A DNA stretch of 61,816 nucleotides from an uncultured Ruminococcus sp. (GTDB taxonomy: Bacteria; Bacillota; Clostridia; Oscillospirales; Acutalibacteraceae), in the NCBI GenBank assembly GCA_902793125.1, contig CADBCC010000017.1, forward strand, positions 1 to 61,816, read 5' to 3'. The position numbers were made by a program, and so were the translations under genes. Below are positions 53,491 to 61,767 of this stretch, one piece after another. The notes below the pieces were generated by a model. The model was not told the origin of the DNA. It worked only from the letters and a program-made list of their open reading frames with translations, and did no database searches. Every line of letters begins with the position of its first letter. Position 1 is the first letter of the stretch.

Positions 53491-56175
53491 TTATTCAATA
53501 ACCGTAGTTTTGTCATTTCCTATATACGACAGAGCCGTATTATAACTTACCGAGCAACCGCCGTAAACGTTTGTGCCGCCGTAGTCGTTGTAGAATGTTC
53601 TCAGCAATCCGTTGGCATCGTAGTAACGCATATACGCGCGCGCGACAACGTCCTTTGTTTTGTTTTCGCCCGTTTCGTCGTCGTTATAGGTAACAACATA
53701 GGTGGCTAAACGGTAATCATCGTAGTTTTGATGGTCAACTTTTATTCCCTGGTTATTTCCGTATCCGCCTTGTTTTGAGGTACAATCCACATTAGTAATG
53801 TATCTGAAGTTGTTTGGCTTTTGTCTTTCCGCGGAAGAAGCGTTATTCAACAAAGTGTCCACACCGTTTACGTTTTCGCCCTTGTATTGAATCTTATATG
53901 TACTTGCGTCAATGCCCATTCTGTCATCGCCGGCAACGGTATCAATTGTGCTCTTAGCCGCGGTTACAAATCCGTACTCAACTTTATTTCCGTTAACCGT
54001 TTTGCCGGAAAGGCCGTCAATTTCCGCCAATAAATCTTCGCTTATCGAAGTTACAAAACGAAGTCCGCCGTGATAAAACTCACCTAAATTGCTGTCATAC
54101 TTGTTGTCGGGGCGAATCTGAATACCGAACAGCTCAAATCCTTTGTATTTACCGTTCATAGAACCCGGAAGAACCTTCTCGTCTTCGCTGTCCTTAGAAA
54201 TTTCGCCGACAGAAATCCAATGAGCGTAAACGTCGGTTACGTTTAAGGGAACCTCGCTGTCAAACTCAAAGGGAATATTTCCGTCTTTATCGCCGTCAGC
54301 GTTATAATACCAGCCGGCGAAAACATAATCATCCCCGGCAAACGAGGGAATATCATAGAAAGCTTCGACTGAGCCGTCTGTGAATGTATACTCTGTAGTA
54401 TCCTCAGCCTCGCTCGCGTCACCGTTATATACACGGAACAGCTTATCCGCTTTATCAGGCTCGTTTACGTGAAAGTTCAGAGTCTGCTCTACCACAACTC
54501 CGAACATCGGATGAACCGTTACGCCTTTAGAACCGTCCTCGGAAGCGGGATTAGTCATTTTCCAGGTAAGGTAGCGGTAATTATTTCCGTCTCCTTCAAG
54601 CTCGGCGTTTTTATCGCTTACCCATTTGTTCAATGTTTGGAGCAGGTTTCCGCTAAGAGGTTGACTTGAGATACTCTCGCTCTGATTTGTTGTCATAGTA
54701 GCGGGATATATTACTCCGTCAGTATTCGCGGATGTGAAATATCCTATATTAGATGTGCTGACCGCGGATCCTGAATTTCTTGTAATACAACTTGTACCGT
54801 CAGGCGAGAAAATATTGTTCACGGAAGTATTCTGAATTTCCGCGCAGGCGTTTCCGGCTTTTACTCCTCCGTTTATCGCTCCGAAGTTATACGCGTTTTC
54901 CATAACGGAGTTTCCCGATGTGGAGCTGACATCCTGAATAATACCGCAAACACCGCCTACATAGTTTGAATTTCCGCCGACAATACTGCCTGTGTTATAG
55001 CAGTTCATCAATGTGTTGAATTGTTCGGGATAGTAGATGGTTTCGGTGCCTCCGATATAGGAAGGGATCTCGATTTGTTCTGTTCTGAACTGACCGATGA
55101 TACCTCCCAAGGCATTCGCGTTCGCAGCCGTCAGGGTTCCCGTATTATATGTATTTTGCACAACGCAGTTAGCCGCGTATCCGATGATTCCGCCGCTGGG
55201 ATTACCGCTTTGTCCGTTAACCGTAATGTCGCCGTGATTTACGCATCTGTCAATGTAGGCCGAGGAATCATGAAAACATTCGGATAAAATACCCGCGATC
55301 ATCTGCTCATTGTTTCCGTTAGAGCTGTCGGAAATCTGACCATAGTTGGCGCAATCAATAATTCTCAGCGTATTGGGATTCGAGGATTGCGAGGTTATCG
55401 TTCCGACAATACCGCTCGCGATATAGCATGATTCTACGGAGGCTTTGTTTACGCAATTGCTTATCAAGGCGTTATTTCCGCCTTTTCTTATATATCCGAG
55501 AATACCGCCGGCATATCCGTATTTATCTGAACTATTCACTCCTACAACACGTACATTCTCGCCTGTTGAACAATCCTTGATTTCCAGATTGCCGTTGTAT
55601 TGATCGGCGACAAATCCGCCCAGGAAGCTCGAAGAATTTGATATATCCTGCTTGGTTCTTATTAAGCAGTCACCCTTAATATGACAATTTAATATCTTTA
55701 CATCCCCGAATGTTGCAGGCGCAAAAGCCGCGGTACGAATATATCCGTTTTCGATTGTGACATCTTTTAAAGTTAAATCTTTAATCGTTGCGTCCTCCAG
55801 CATAGGGAAAAAAGAGGTAATATAAGAGTCTGAAGACACAATATTAATATTGGAAATTGTATGCCCGTTGCCGTTAAACTCTCCGCAAAATTCAGCGTCA
55901 TTGTTATAAAAATCCGGCGAATAGTATGTTCTGCCGTCAGAGATTTTTATATCACTGAGAAGATTCACCTTAACGCCTTCATAGTACTGGCTGTTTTCGA
56001 GCGAGTCCTTAAACGCGAATAAATCATCCTCCGTACTGATGTCATAAACACCGCCGCTCGGGTTCCATGTATTGCCTGCCGCGTATGCTGTCGGCGCAAC
56101 CGAAATAACGCCTAAAACCATAAAAACGGTAAGCAAAACTGAGATTATCTGTTTTAATCTGTGTGCTTTTCTCAT
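53491..56175 (-). CDS. Secreted GLUG-type beta-helix protein with the shared C-terminal module
   Basis: The product is 894 aa. A signal peptide (about 1-32, ending AYA) is followed by a long right-handed beta-helix-like region (about 40-470) with recurrent 'GGIxGYxxxxxIxNCxNxG' GLUG-type repeats, then a region with InlB-like 'FYDIPSFAGDDYVFAGWYY' (about 600-680). The final roughly 210 residues are homologous to the end of the giant protein (GLRFVTSI, NVDC, ARAYMRYYDANG, VYGGC). GLUG repeats occur in surface proteases and adhesins. No anchor motif. SD AAAGGGGAG. The 48-aa gene follows in the same operon. Confidence 0.87.
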   Translation of the reverse strand: MRKAHRLKQIISVLLTVFMVLGVISVAPTAYAAGNTWNPSGGVYDISTEDDLFAFKDSLENSQYYEGVKVNLLSDIKISDGRTYYSPDFYNNDAEFCGEFNGNGHTISNINIVSSDSYITSFFPMLEDATIKDLTLKDVTIENGYIRTAAFAPATFGDVKILNCHIKGDCLIRTKQDISNSSSFLGGFVADQYNGNLEIKDCSTGENVRVVGVNSSDKYGYAGGILGYIRKGGNNALISNCVNKASVESCYIASGIVGTITSQSSNPNTLRIIDCANYGQISDSSNGNNEQMIAGILSECFHDSSAYIDRCVNHGDITVNGQSGNPSGGIIGYAANCVVQNTYNTGTLTAANANALGGIIGQFRTEQIEIPSYIGGTETIYYPEQFNTLMNCYNTGSIVGGNSNYVGGVCGIIQDVSSTSGNSVMENAYNFGAINGGVKAGNACAEIQNTSVNNIFSPDGTSCITRNSGSAVSTSNIGYFTSANTDGVIYPATMTTNQSESISSQPLSGNLLQTLNKWVSDKNAELEGDGNNYRYLTWKMTNPASEDGSKGVTVHPMFGVVVEQTLNFHVNEPDKADKLFRVYNGDASEAEDTTEYTFTDGSVEAFYDIPSFAGDDYVFAGWYYNADGDKDGNIPFEFDSEVPLNVTDVYAHWISVGEISKDSEDEKVLPGSMNGKYKGFELFGIQIRPDNKYDSNLGEFYHGGLRFVTSISEDLLAEIDGLSGKTVNGNKVEYGFVTAAKSTIDTVAGDDRMGIDASTYKIQYKGENVNGVDTLLNNASSAERQKPNNFRYITNVDCTSKQGGYGNNQGIKVDHQNYDDYRLATYVVTYNDDETGENKTKDVVARAYMRYYDANGLLRTFYNDYGGTNVYGGCSVSYNTALSYIGNDKTTVIE

Positions 56176-56249
56176 TTTTATCTCCCCTTTTCAGATTAAA
56201 ATTTGTCTACATAAATTTCTTCATAGTATTTAGAGATACCTATGTAAAT

Positions 56250-56285
56250 TATACCACTATTTGTCATCGTTTTTGTAGTGGTATA
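56250..56285 (-). promoter_or_regulatory. Inverted repeat over the promoter of the 894-aa gene
   Basis: TATACCACTA (56250-56259) and TAGTGGTATA (56276-56285) form a perfect 10-bp inverted repeat with a 16-bp spacer. One arm contains the probable -10 box (GGTATAAT on the minus strand), the other lies where a -35 box would be; no good -35 is seen. A repressor or activator dimer-of-dimers site is likely. Confidence 0.6.
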
Positions 56286-56347
56286 TTCACCAAATTTTGA
56301 ACAGCGTTATTGGTTAATATTCACAAATATCCGCGGAAACACAACAA

Positions 56348-56377
56348 AACGGAGACGGCTTAGTAACCGTCTCCGTT
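56348..56377 (-). terminator. Terminator of the mini surface-protein gene
   Basis: Stem AACGGAGACGG / CCGTCTCCGTT with an 8-nt loop and T-rich tail on the minus strand. The stem is nearly the same as that of the giant gene's terminator at 45313-45351. Confidence 0.82.
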
Positions 56378-56388
56378 AATTAAATATG

Positions 56389-56985
56389 TTATTCTGATTC
56401 TTGTTGTTTTGGCAGCGCCATCGCGGCAACTTGATTGAAGCTGCACATACAGCCTCCGTAATACTGCGTTTTATTATAGTTATTATAGAAAACACGGAGC
56501 TTTCCGTTAGCGTCATAATAACGTATATATGCTCTGGCGTCTATACTTTCGTCCTTTTTGGAAGCGCTTTCGCCCTCGTAGGTTACAACAAGAGTATACA
56601 ATCGGTAATCGCTGTAGTTTCTATGGTCGTCTTTTACAAAACCTTCGCCGTTCTGTTTACCGTTTATCTGATGGGTAGAGGTACAGTTAATATTTTTAAT
56701 ATAGCGGAAATCGGTTTTAACGTTTCGGTTTTCAGCATCCGCCTCTCCGCCGCGCTGAATAATCAGCTCAAGATTATTTTTTGTATCTATACTGCCGTTT
56801 GAAAGCTTCTTTTGGGCATCAATATAATACAAGAAAGCATGAATATCGCTGCCTGTCGCGGGAGTTGAGTCCTCAATAGCTTTGACAATATCAAACGGCG
56901 CGGCTAAACTGACCATTACCGTAAGCACAAGCAGCAGCGAGACAATTCCTTTCACAGTCTTTTTCATAAATTTCTTCTTAATCAT
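56389..56985 (-). CDS. Mini surface protein: head and tail of the giant protein joined
   Basis: The product is 198 aa. Residues 1-80 match the start of the giant: basic 'KKKFMKK' N-terminus, 'VSLLLV..VMVSLA' signal peptide, then LYYID and NLEL. Residues 90-198 match its last ~105 residues (DFRYIKN, NxNC, DDHRNY, ARAYIRYYDANG, YYGGCMCSFNQV). Everything between, about 2400 residues in the giant, is absent. The reading frame is intact, with SD AAAGGTGAT, promoter and terminator, so it is probably expressed. Only half of the shared C-terminal module remains, suggesting this half is the functional minimum. Confidence 0.88.
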   Translation of the reverse strand: MIKKKFMKKTVKGIVSLLLVLTVMVSLAAPFDIVKAIEDSTPATGSDIHAFLYYIDAQKKLSNGSIDTKNNLELIIQRGGEADAENRNVKTDFRYIKNINCTSTHQINGKQNGEGFVKDDHRNYSDYRLYTLVVTYEGESASKKDESIDARAYIRYYDANGKLRVFYNNYNKTQYYGGCMCSFNQVAAMALPKQQESE

Positions 56986-57043
56986 ATAATCACCTTTTAG
57001 TTATAATAAAAAACAATATACCATTTTATAACTATACATAGTA

Positions 57044-57072
57044 ATTATACAACAACAGACTTTCTATAACAA
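57044..57072 (-). promoter_or_regulatory. Promoter of the mini surface-protein gene
   Basis: On the minus strand TTGTTA (57067-57072), 17 bp, TATAAT (57044-57049). The upstream CACATATG block and the leader CCATTTTATA...TATACAT resemble those of the giant gene. Confidence 0.65.
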
Positions 57073-57233
57073 TAGGCATATGTGTCAAAAACCAAAACGC
57101 GCTTTTGTTCAACCTACACTAACAACCCGATGTTTTGTCCTCTAAAGAGATAAATACGGCTTTTATGTTTTTAAAATGAACTTACTAAACTTATGCTTTT
57201 ATCAGGTTATTGAGGTTATAATGTGAAAAATCA

Positions 57234-57253
57234 ACAAACGAGGCAGGTGTTTT
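57234..57253 (+). repeat. 20-bp sequence repeated inverted at the right end of the window
   Basis: ACAAACGAGGCAGGTGTTTT occurs here on the plus strand and at 61748-61767 on the minus strand. The two copies bracket the potassium-uptake operon. Confidence 0.7.
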
Positions 57254-57292
57254 TCTTAACACAATCTTAACATCCGACGGAGTTTCTTAACA
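57254..57292 (+). promoter_or_regulatory. Three TCTTAACA direct repeats ahead of the potassium operon
   Basis: Copies lie at 57254-57261, 57265-57272 and 57285-57292, spaced 11 and 20 bp. Eleven-bp direct repeats are how OmpR/PhoB-family regulators bind; TTAACA is also the Bacillus PhoP half-site. The -10 box TATAAT is at 57314-57319 and no consensus -35 exists, so an activator bound here would make sense. The KdpE-like regulator encoded at the end of this operon is the obvious candidate. Confidence 0.65.
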
Positions 57293-57352
57293 GTATTTTT
57301 ACTTATTGTATGATATAATTGATTAATAAAATGTATTAACAGAGGTATAAAA

Positions 57353-58696
57353 ATGCTCCGTATATTTAAACAAAATAAGCGAAGGAGTATTACTTCATTT
57401 CGAATTATAATACTAAGCTTTCTGGCGCTGATATTGGTAGGTACGGTTTTACTTATGCTGCCCATATCCTCCCGCAAGCATTGTGTTACTTCTTTATCCG
57501 ACGCTTTATTCACATCTGTTTCGGCAACCTGCGTAACAGGGCTTGTTGTAAAAGATACGGCAACGTATTGGTCGCTTTTCGGTCAAGGCGTTATTCTCGT
57601 CCTTATCCAGATCGGCGGAATGGGCGTTATAACAATAGGGTTGGCTATTATGCGCGCGTCAGGAATGAAGATAGGTTTACGGCACAGAAGTATGATGCAG
57701 GAGTCAATTTCGGCGCCCCACGTCGGCGGTATGGTACAACTGACAGGTTTTATTCTGAAAACAGCAGTAATCATCGAATTGATAGGCGCGGTTCTTCTTT
57801 TCCCTGTTTTTTGTAATGATTTCGGTGTTGCGAAAGGGATCTGGTATTCGCTGTTCCATTCCGTTTCGGCATTTTGCAACGCGGGGTTTGACCTTTTGGG
57901 CGTACGAAAGCCGTTTTCTTCGTTGACGACCTACAGCGGCCATATTTATATGAATTGTGTAATTATGTTGCTTATCGTTTTCGGCGGCATCGGATTTCTT
58001 GTGTGGAGTGACATAAAAACACACAAACACAAAATTAAGCGCTATTCTCTGCAAAGTAAAATTGTTTTATTTACTACGCTTATACTGATTATTTTGCCTG
58101 CTTTGTACTTTTTCTTTACGGAATACGGTAATCTGCGGCTTCCCGATAAAATAATCAGCTCATTCTTTCAATCTGTAACAACAAGAACAGCGGGCTTTAA
58201 CACACAGAATCTTTCCGAGATGAACGAATCGGGTTCGATGATTATGATAGTTCTTATGTTGATAGGCGGTTCGCCGAGCTCTACCGCGGGCGGAATGAAA
58301 ACCGTTACTTTTGCCGTGCTGTGTTTGTCGGCAATAACGGTATTCAGCAGAAAAAAAGATGTGCAGTGCTTTAAAAGAAGAATATCCGACGAAACTGTTC
58401 GTACGGCAGGCGTAGTATTTTTTATGTATCTGGTGTTGTTTTTTTTAAGCGGTATAATCATAAGCATAGCGGAAGGCTTACCCTTGATAAGCTGTCTTTT
58501 TGAAACAAGCTCCGCTATAGGTACAGTAGGGCTCAGTCTCGGAATTACAACAAAATTATCAATCCTGTCAAAAACAATACTTATGATTTTAATGTTCTTC
58601 GGCAGAGTAGGAGGGCTTACGCTGATTTATGCCGCTTTGCCCTCGTCCAACAGCAAAAACTCGCGGCTGCCTCTGGAAAAAATATCAATCGGATAA
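57353..58696 (+). CDS. TrkH/KtrB-family potassium transporter subunit
   Basis: The product is 447 aa. Four pore-loop repeats are visible: 'SVSATCVTGL', 'SVSAFCNAGF', 'SVTTRTAGFN' and 'SSAIGTVGLS', each ending in the filter glycine of K+ translocating subunits. About eight to ten membrane helices. Length fits KtrB better than the longer TrkH. It takes up K+, probably with Na+ coupling, gated by the RCK protein encoded next. Three OmpR-type repeats lie in its promoter. Confidence 0.92.
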   Translation: MLRIFKQNKRRSITSFRIIILSFLALILVGTVLLMLPISSRKHCVTSLSDALFTSVSATCVTGLVVKDTATYWSLFGQGVILVLIQIGGMGVITIGLAIMRASGMKIGLRHRSMMQESISAPHVGGMVQLTGFILKTAVIIELIGAVLLFPVFCNDFGVAKGIWYSLFHSVSAFCNAGFDLLGVRKPFSSLTTYSGHIYMNCVIMLLIVFGGIGFLVWSDIKTHKHKIKRYSLQSKIVLFTTLILIILPALYFFFTEYGNLRLPDKIISSFFQSVTTRTAGFNTQNLSEMNESGSMIMIVLMLIGGSPSSTAGGMKTVTFAVLCLSAITVFSRKKDVQCFKRRISDETVRTAGVVFFMYLVLFFLSGIIISIAEGLPLISCLFETSSAIGTVGLSLGITTKLSILSKTILMILMFFGRVGGLTLIYAALPSSNSKNSRLPLEKISIG

Positions 58697-58709
58697 GGAA
58701 GGGATAACG

Positions 58710-59354
58710 ATGAAGTCAGTTTTAATTATCGGCGCGGGGCAATTCGGAACCCATATCGCGAAACGAATGGAAGAACTCCGCTGCGAGGTTATGGCGGTAG
58801 ATAATAACGAGGAATGTATAAATGAAATTATGCCTTATGTAACAAACGCAAAAATCGGTGACGGAACAAGCGAGGAGTTCCTTCGGACTTTGGGCGTCAA
58901 CGACTATGACGTATGCTTTGTTACTCTTGGATCCCACTTTCAATCCTCGCTTGAAACTACATCTCTGTTAAGCGAGCTCGGCGCGAAAAAAGTCATCTCC
59001 CGCGCTACGAACGATGTACAAAAGAAATTTCTTCTCCGTAACGGCGCCGACGAAGTGGTGTATCCCGAGAAACAAACAGCTTTTCGTATCGCAACAAAAT
59101 ACGCCTATGACAATATTCTCGATTTCTTTCATCTTGATAACGACTATTATATTTATGAATTGAAAGTGCCGAGAGATTGGTACGGGAAATCGCTTTTACA
59201 GATTGATATACGCAAAAAATACAGAATTAATATTCTTACAATAAAACGCAGCAGCGAAGTTTTAATTCCATCGGCTAATACTGTTATTCAACCCGATGAT
59301 GTTGCTTTTGTGCTCGGAGAATTACAGGATATCCAAAAGAGCTTTAAATTATAA
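58710..59354 (+). CDS. TrkA/KtrA RCK-domain regulator of potassium uptake
   Basis: The product is 214 aa. An N-terminal RCK Rossmann domain with IIGAGQFGTHIAKRM and 'AVDNNEECIN' (nucleotide acid residue) binds ATP/ADP or NAD. The C-terminal RCK_C domain (about 135-214) may bind c-di-AMP. It gates the TrkH/KtrB pore. The start 58710 has GGAAGG upstream and is 14 bp after the transporter stop; the longer frame runs into the transporter gene. Confidence 0.93.
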   Translation: MKSVLIIGAGQFGTHIAKRMEELRCEVMAVDNNEECINEIMPYVTNAKIGDGTSEEFLRTLGVNDYDVCFVTLGSHFQSSLETTSLLSELGAKKVISRATNDVQKKFLLRNGADEVVYPEKQTAFRIATKYAYDNILDFFHLDNDYYIYELKVPRDWYGKSLLQIDIRKKYRINILTIKRSSEVLIPSANTVIQPDDVAFVLGELQDIQKSFKL

Positions 59355-59366
59355 GGAGATGATCAT

Positions 59367-59528
59367 ATGATTATAATCCTTACAATAATATACTCGGCAG
59401 GGTGTGTGGCGCTCGGCTTTTTCCTGATGAATAAATATGATAGGTTCTTAAATATGCTTGAAGAAAAAACAGTAATTCTTATAACAAGAGATAGAAAAAA
59501 TGATTCTGATAAACGATACAACGGTTGA
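59367..59528 (+). CDS. 53-aa single-span membrane peptide between ktrA-like and kinase genes
   Basis: A short ORF begins with MIIILTIIYSAGCVALGFFL, one membrane helix (about 2-21), and continues with a charged cytoplasmic tail (NKYDRFLNMLEEK...). AAGGAG lies 7 nt before the ATG, and it sits 12 bp after the RCK gene in the same operon. Position and size recall small accessory subunits such as KdpF, but I see no clear homology. A regulator of the transporter or the kinase is possible. Confidence 0.65.
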   Translation: MIIILTIIYSAGCVALGFFLMNKYDRFLNMLEEKTVILITRDRKNDSDKRYNG

Positions 59529-59570
59529 TAGCTATACTCGGTTGTGCTATATTTAATAGGGGCGATAATA

Positions 59571-60686
59571 ATGTCAAAAACATCAAAAGCAAAGAGCGCC
59601 TTTATATCAATTATTAAAGATTCGGGTTTGTCACTTTTTGTATTGATTTGCGCTACTCTCGTGGGATATGTTTTTAAAGCATTCAGTCTGACAGACACCG
59701 ATATTATTATGCTGTATATAATCGCGGTGCTTGTTATCTCAATTATTACAACCAGGATTCAATACTGCCTTATTTCTTCGCTGGTTTGTGTATTGCTGTT
59801 CAATTATTTCTTTACCTATCCTAAATTTTCTTTGACTGCAAACGACGCGGCTTATCCCGTTACTTTTGTAACAATGTTCATCACCGCGTTTATCGCCGGA
59901 TCTCTGGCAAACAAGCTGAAACGTAATATAAGAATCGCAAAGCAGAACGCAAAGGAAAAGGAAGAGGCCGCGCTTCTGGCTCAGAATGAACAGCTCAGAG
60001 CAAATATGCTGCGCTCAATCTCTCACGACTTACGAACGCCGTTAACCTCGATTTCAGGCAACGCCAGCACATTGATTTCCGCGGGCAATACTCTTGACGA
60101 CAGCGCGAGGCAGCAAATATATACTGATATATATTCCGAATCAATGTGGTTAATAAGAATGGTTGAAAATCTGCTATATGCCACGAGGATCGAGGACGGT
60201 AAAATGCAGCTCAACCTTTCCGTGGAGATATTGGATGATATTGTTCCGGAGGCTGTAAAACATATTCAGCGTACGTATCAAAACCGCAAAATCAAGATTG
60301 ATATGTGTGATGAAATAATTCCTGTTATAGCGGACGCCAATATCATAGTATCTGTAATAATCAATCTAATTGATAACGCAGTCAAATACAGCGAGGATGA
60401 TACGGAGATAATCGTCAGCGTAAAAAAGAATTCGGATGTTGCTGTTATTTCTGTTGCCGATAACGGTATAGGAATACCGCAGTCAGAAAAGGAAAACGTT
60501 TTTGAAATGTTTTATACGGGCGACAATCGTCTTTCCGATAGCCGCAGAAGCCTCGGTCTTGGGCTTTCGCTTTGCAAATCAATTGTAAACGCTCACTCGG
60601 GAACAATTACCATAAGCGATAATTATCCGACAGGAACGATAGTCAGTTTTACTTTGCCGATAGGAAAGGTTAAGATAAATGAATGA
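59571..60686 (+). CDS. KdpD-like sensor histidine kinase lacking the N-terminal sensor domains
   Basis: The product is 371 aa. It has four membrane helices (about 20-115) of the KdpD DUF4118 type, then a coiled region, a HisKA domain with SHDLRTPLTS (phospho-acceptor His152) and an HATPase domain (N box 'NLIDNAVKYS', G boxes 'DNGIGIP' and 'GLGLGLS'). Full KdpD also carries an N-terminal KdpD domain and a USP domain (about 370 residues); both are absent. It likely senses potassium or turgor through the membrane part and phosphorylates the adjacent regulator. Start 59571 has an AGGGG SD. Confidence 0.9.
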   Translation: MSKTSKAKSAFISIIKDSGLSLFVLICATLVGYVFKAFSLTDTDIIMLYIIAVLVISIITTRIQYCLISSLVCVLLFNYFFTYPKFSLTANDAAYPVTFVTMFITAFIAGSLANKLKRNIRIAKQNAKEKEEAALLAQNEQLRANMLRSISHDLRTPLTSISGNASTLISAGNTLDDSARQQIYTDIYSESMWLIRMVENLLYATRIEDGKMQLNLSVEILDDIVPEAVKHIQRTYQNRKIKIDMCDEIIPVIADANIIVSVIINLIDNAVKYSEDDTEIIVSVKKNSDVAVISVADNGIGIPQSEKENVFEMFYTGDNRLSDSRRSLGLGLSLCKSIVNAHSGTITISDNYPTGTIVSFTLPIGKVKINE

Positions 60687-61362
60687 ATATCTTGTATTGG
60701 TAGTAGAAGATGATAAACCTATCAGAAATCTGATAACAACTACCTTGAAAATGAACAATTACCGATATATCACCGCGGATAAAGGTAATGAAGCAATTAT
60801 GCTCAGCGCTTCTCATAAACCCGATATTATTGTTTTAGACCTTGGGCTGCCTGATATCGACGGCATAGAGGTGATAGAACACATCAGAACCTGGAGCGAC
60901 GTCCCGATTATAGTTGTGAGCGCCAGAAGCGAGGATTCGGATAAAATAACAGCGCTTGACAAAGGCGCCGATGATTATCTTACCAAACCGTTTTCTGTTG
61001 ATGAACTTCTTGCGAGGCTTCGCGTTATTCAAAGACGGCTGATGAAAACCGATAATACATCCGAAACGGAATTTGTCAATGGTCTGCTCAGAATTGATTA
61101 TGTTTACGGTTGCGTTTATCTGGACAGCGAGGAGCTTCACCTTACGCCTATCGAATACAAGCTGATATGCCTTCTCGCTAAAAACGTAGGCAAAGTTCTG
61201 ACACATAAATTTATTATTCAGAATGTGTGGGGCAGCGCTGTAGATAATAGCGACGCTTCGCTGAGAGTATTTATGGCAACTCTTCGCAAAAAACTCAACG
61301 ATAGCCAGCAGGCGCTGATTCAAACGCATATCGGCATAGGGTACAGAATGATGAAGCTGTAA
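60679..61362 (+). CDS. KdpE-like OmpR-family response regulator
   Basis: The product is 227 aa. The receiver domain has acidic Asp11/Asp12, phospho-acceptor Asp54 in 'IIVLDLGLPD' and the switch Lys in 'LTKPF'. The C-terminal winged-helix domain ('LTPIEYKLICLLAKNVGKVLTH', 'RVFMATLRKKL') binds DNA direct repeats. It overlaps the kinase gene by 8 nt, so the two are coupled. Likely target: the TCTTAACA repeats upstream of the same operon. Confidence 0.92.
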   Translation: MNEYLVLVVEDDKPIRNLITTTLKMNNYRYITADKGNEAIMLSASHKPDIIVLDLGLPDIDGIEVIEHIRTWSDVPIIVVSARSEDSDKITALDKGADDYLTKPFSVDELLARLRVIQRRLMKTDNTSETEFVNGLLRIDYVYGCVYLDSEELHLTPIEYKLICLLAKNVGKVLTHKFIIQNVWGSAVDNSDASLRVFMATLRKKLNDSQQALIQTHIGIGYRMMKL

Positions 61363-61470
61363 TTGTCCCGAAGCTATAAAATTTTAAACAGCTTTATTCA
61401 ACAACCCTCTGAGAAAAACCGCGGATAATACACATCAATTCCCCTAAAATAGAATAAAATGGCAAAAAGA

Positions 61471-61518
61471 AAATCGCTTAGATACCAATGAATGGCTTGT
61501 CTAAGCGATTTTTTTGGA
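61471..61518 (+). terminator. Terminator of the potassium operon
   Basis: 12-bp perfect stem with a 17-nt loop, then TTTTTT. First strong terminator about 110 bp after the regulator stop codon. Confidence 0.7.
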
Positions 61519-61747
61519 GCTGATTCGTCGTCGTTTGCTCTGTTCACTGCGATTAAAGGATTAATCGCGATGTGAACGCCGCAACTTCTCCTCTTCCCAA
61601 CAGGATATTATCCTGTTGGGAGCCCTGCTCGCTTCGCTCGCTGATTGTTTTGAGCCTGTCTATAATCTCTGTTCCGATGTAAAAAAGAGGCACTCCGTGT
61701 GGAGTACCTCTTTTCTATGGAGCTGATAGGCGAGGTTTTATTAATAG

Positions 61748-61767
61748 AAAACACCTGCCTCGTTTGT
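61748..61767 (-). repeat. Inverted copy of the 20-bp sequence at 57234
   Basis: Complement of the 57234-57253 sequence; identical over 20 bp. Confidence 0.7.

Larger units (their letters stand above)
56986..57352. other. Divergent intergenic region, mini gene / potassium operon
   Basis: 367 bp without a gene. The left part holds the mini gene promoter; the right part holds a 20-bp sequence repeated inverted at the window end (57234-57253), three TCTTAACA repeats and the potassium operon -10 box. Nothing recognised between about 57095 and 57230. Confidence 0.6.

Noticed and set aside
45368-56985. LPXTG, SLH or dockerin anchors on the surface proteins
   Set aside because: The C-termini were read to the last residue; none of these signatures is present.
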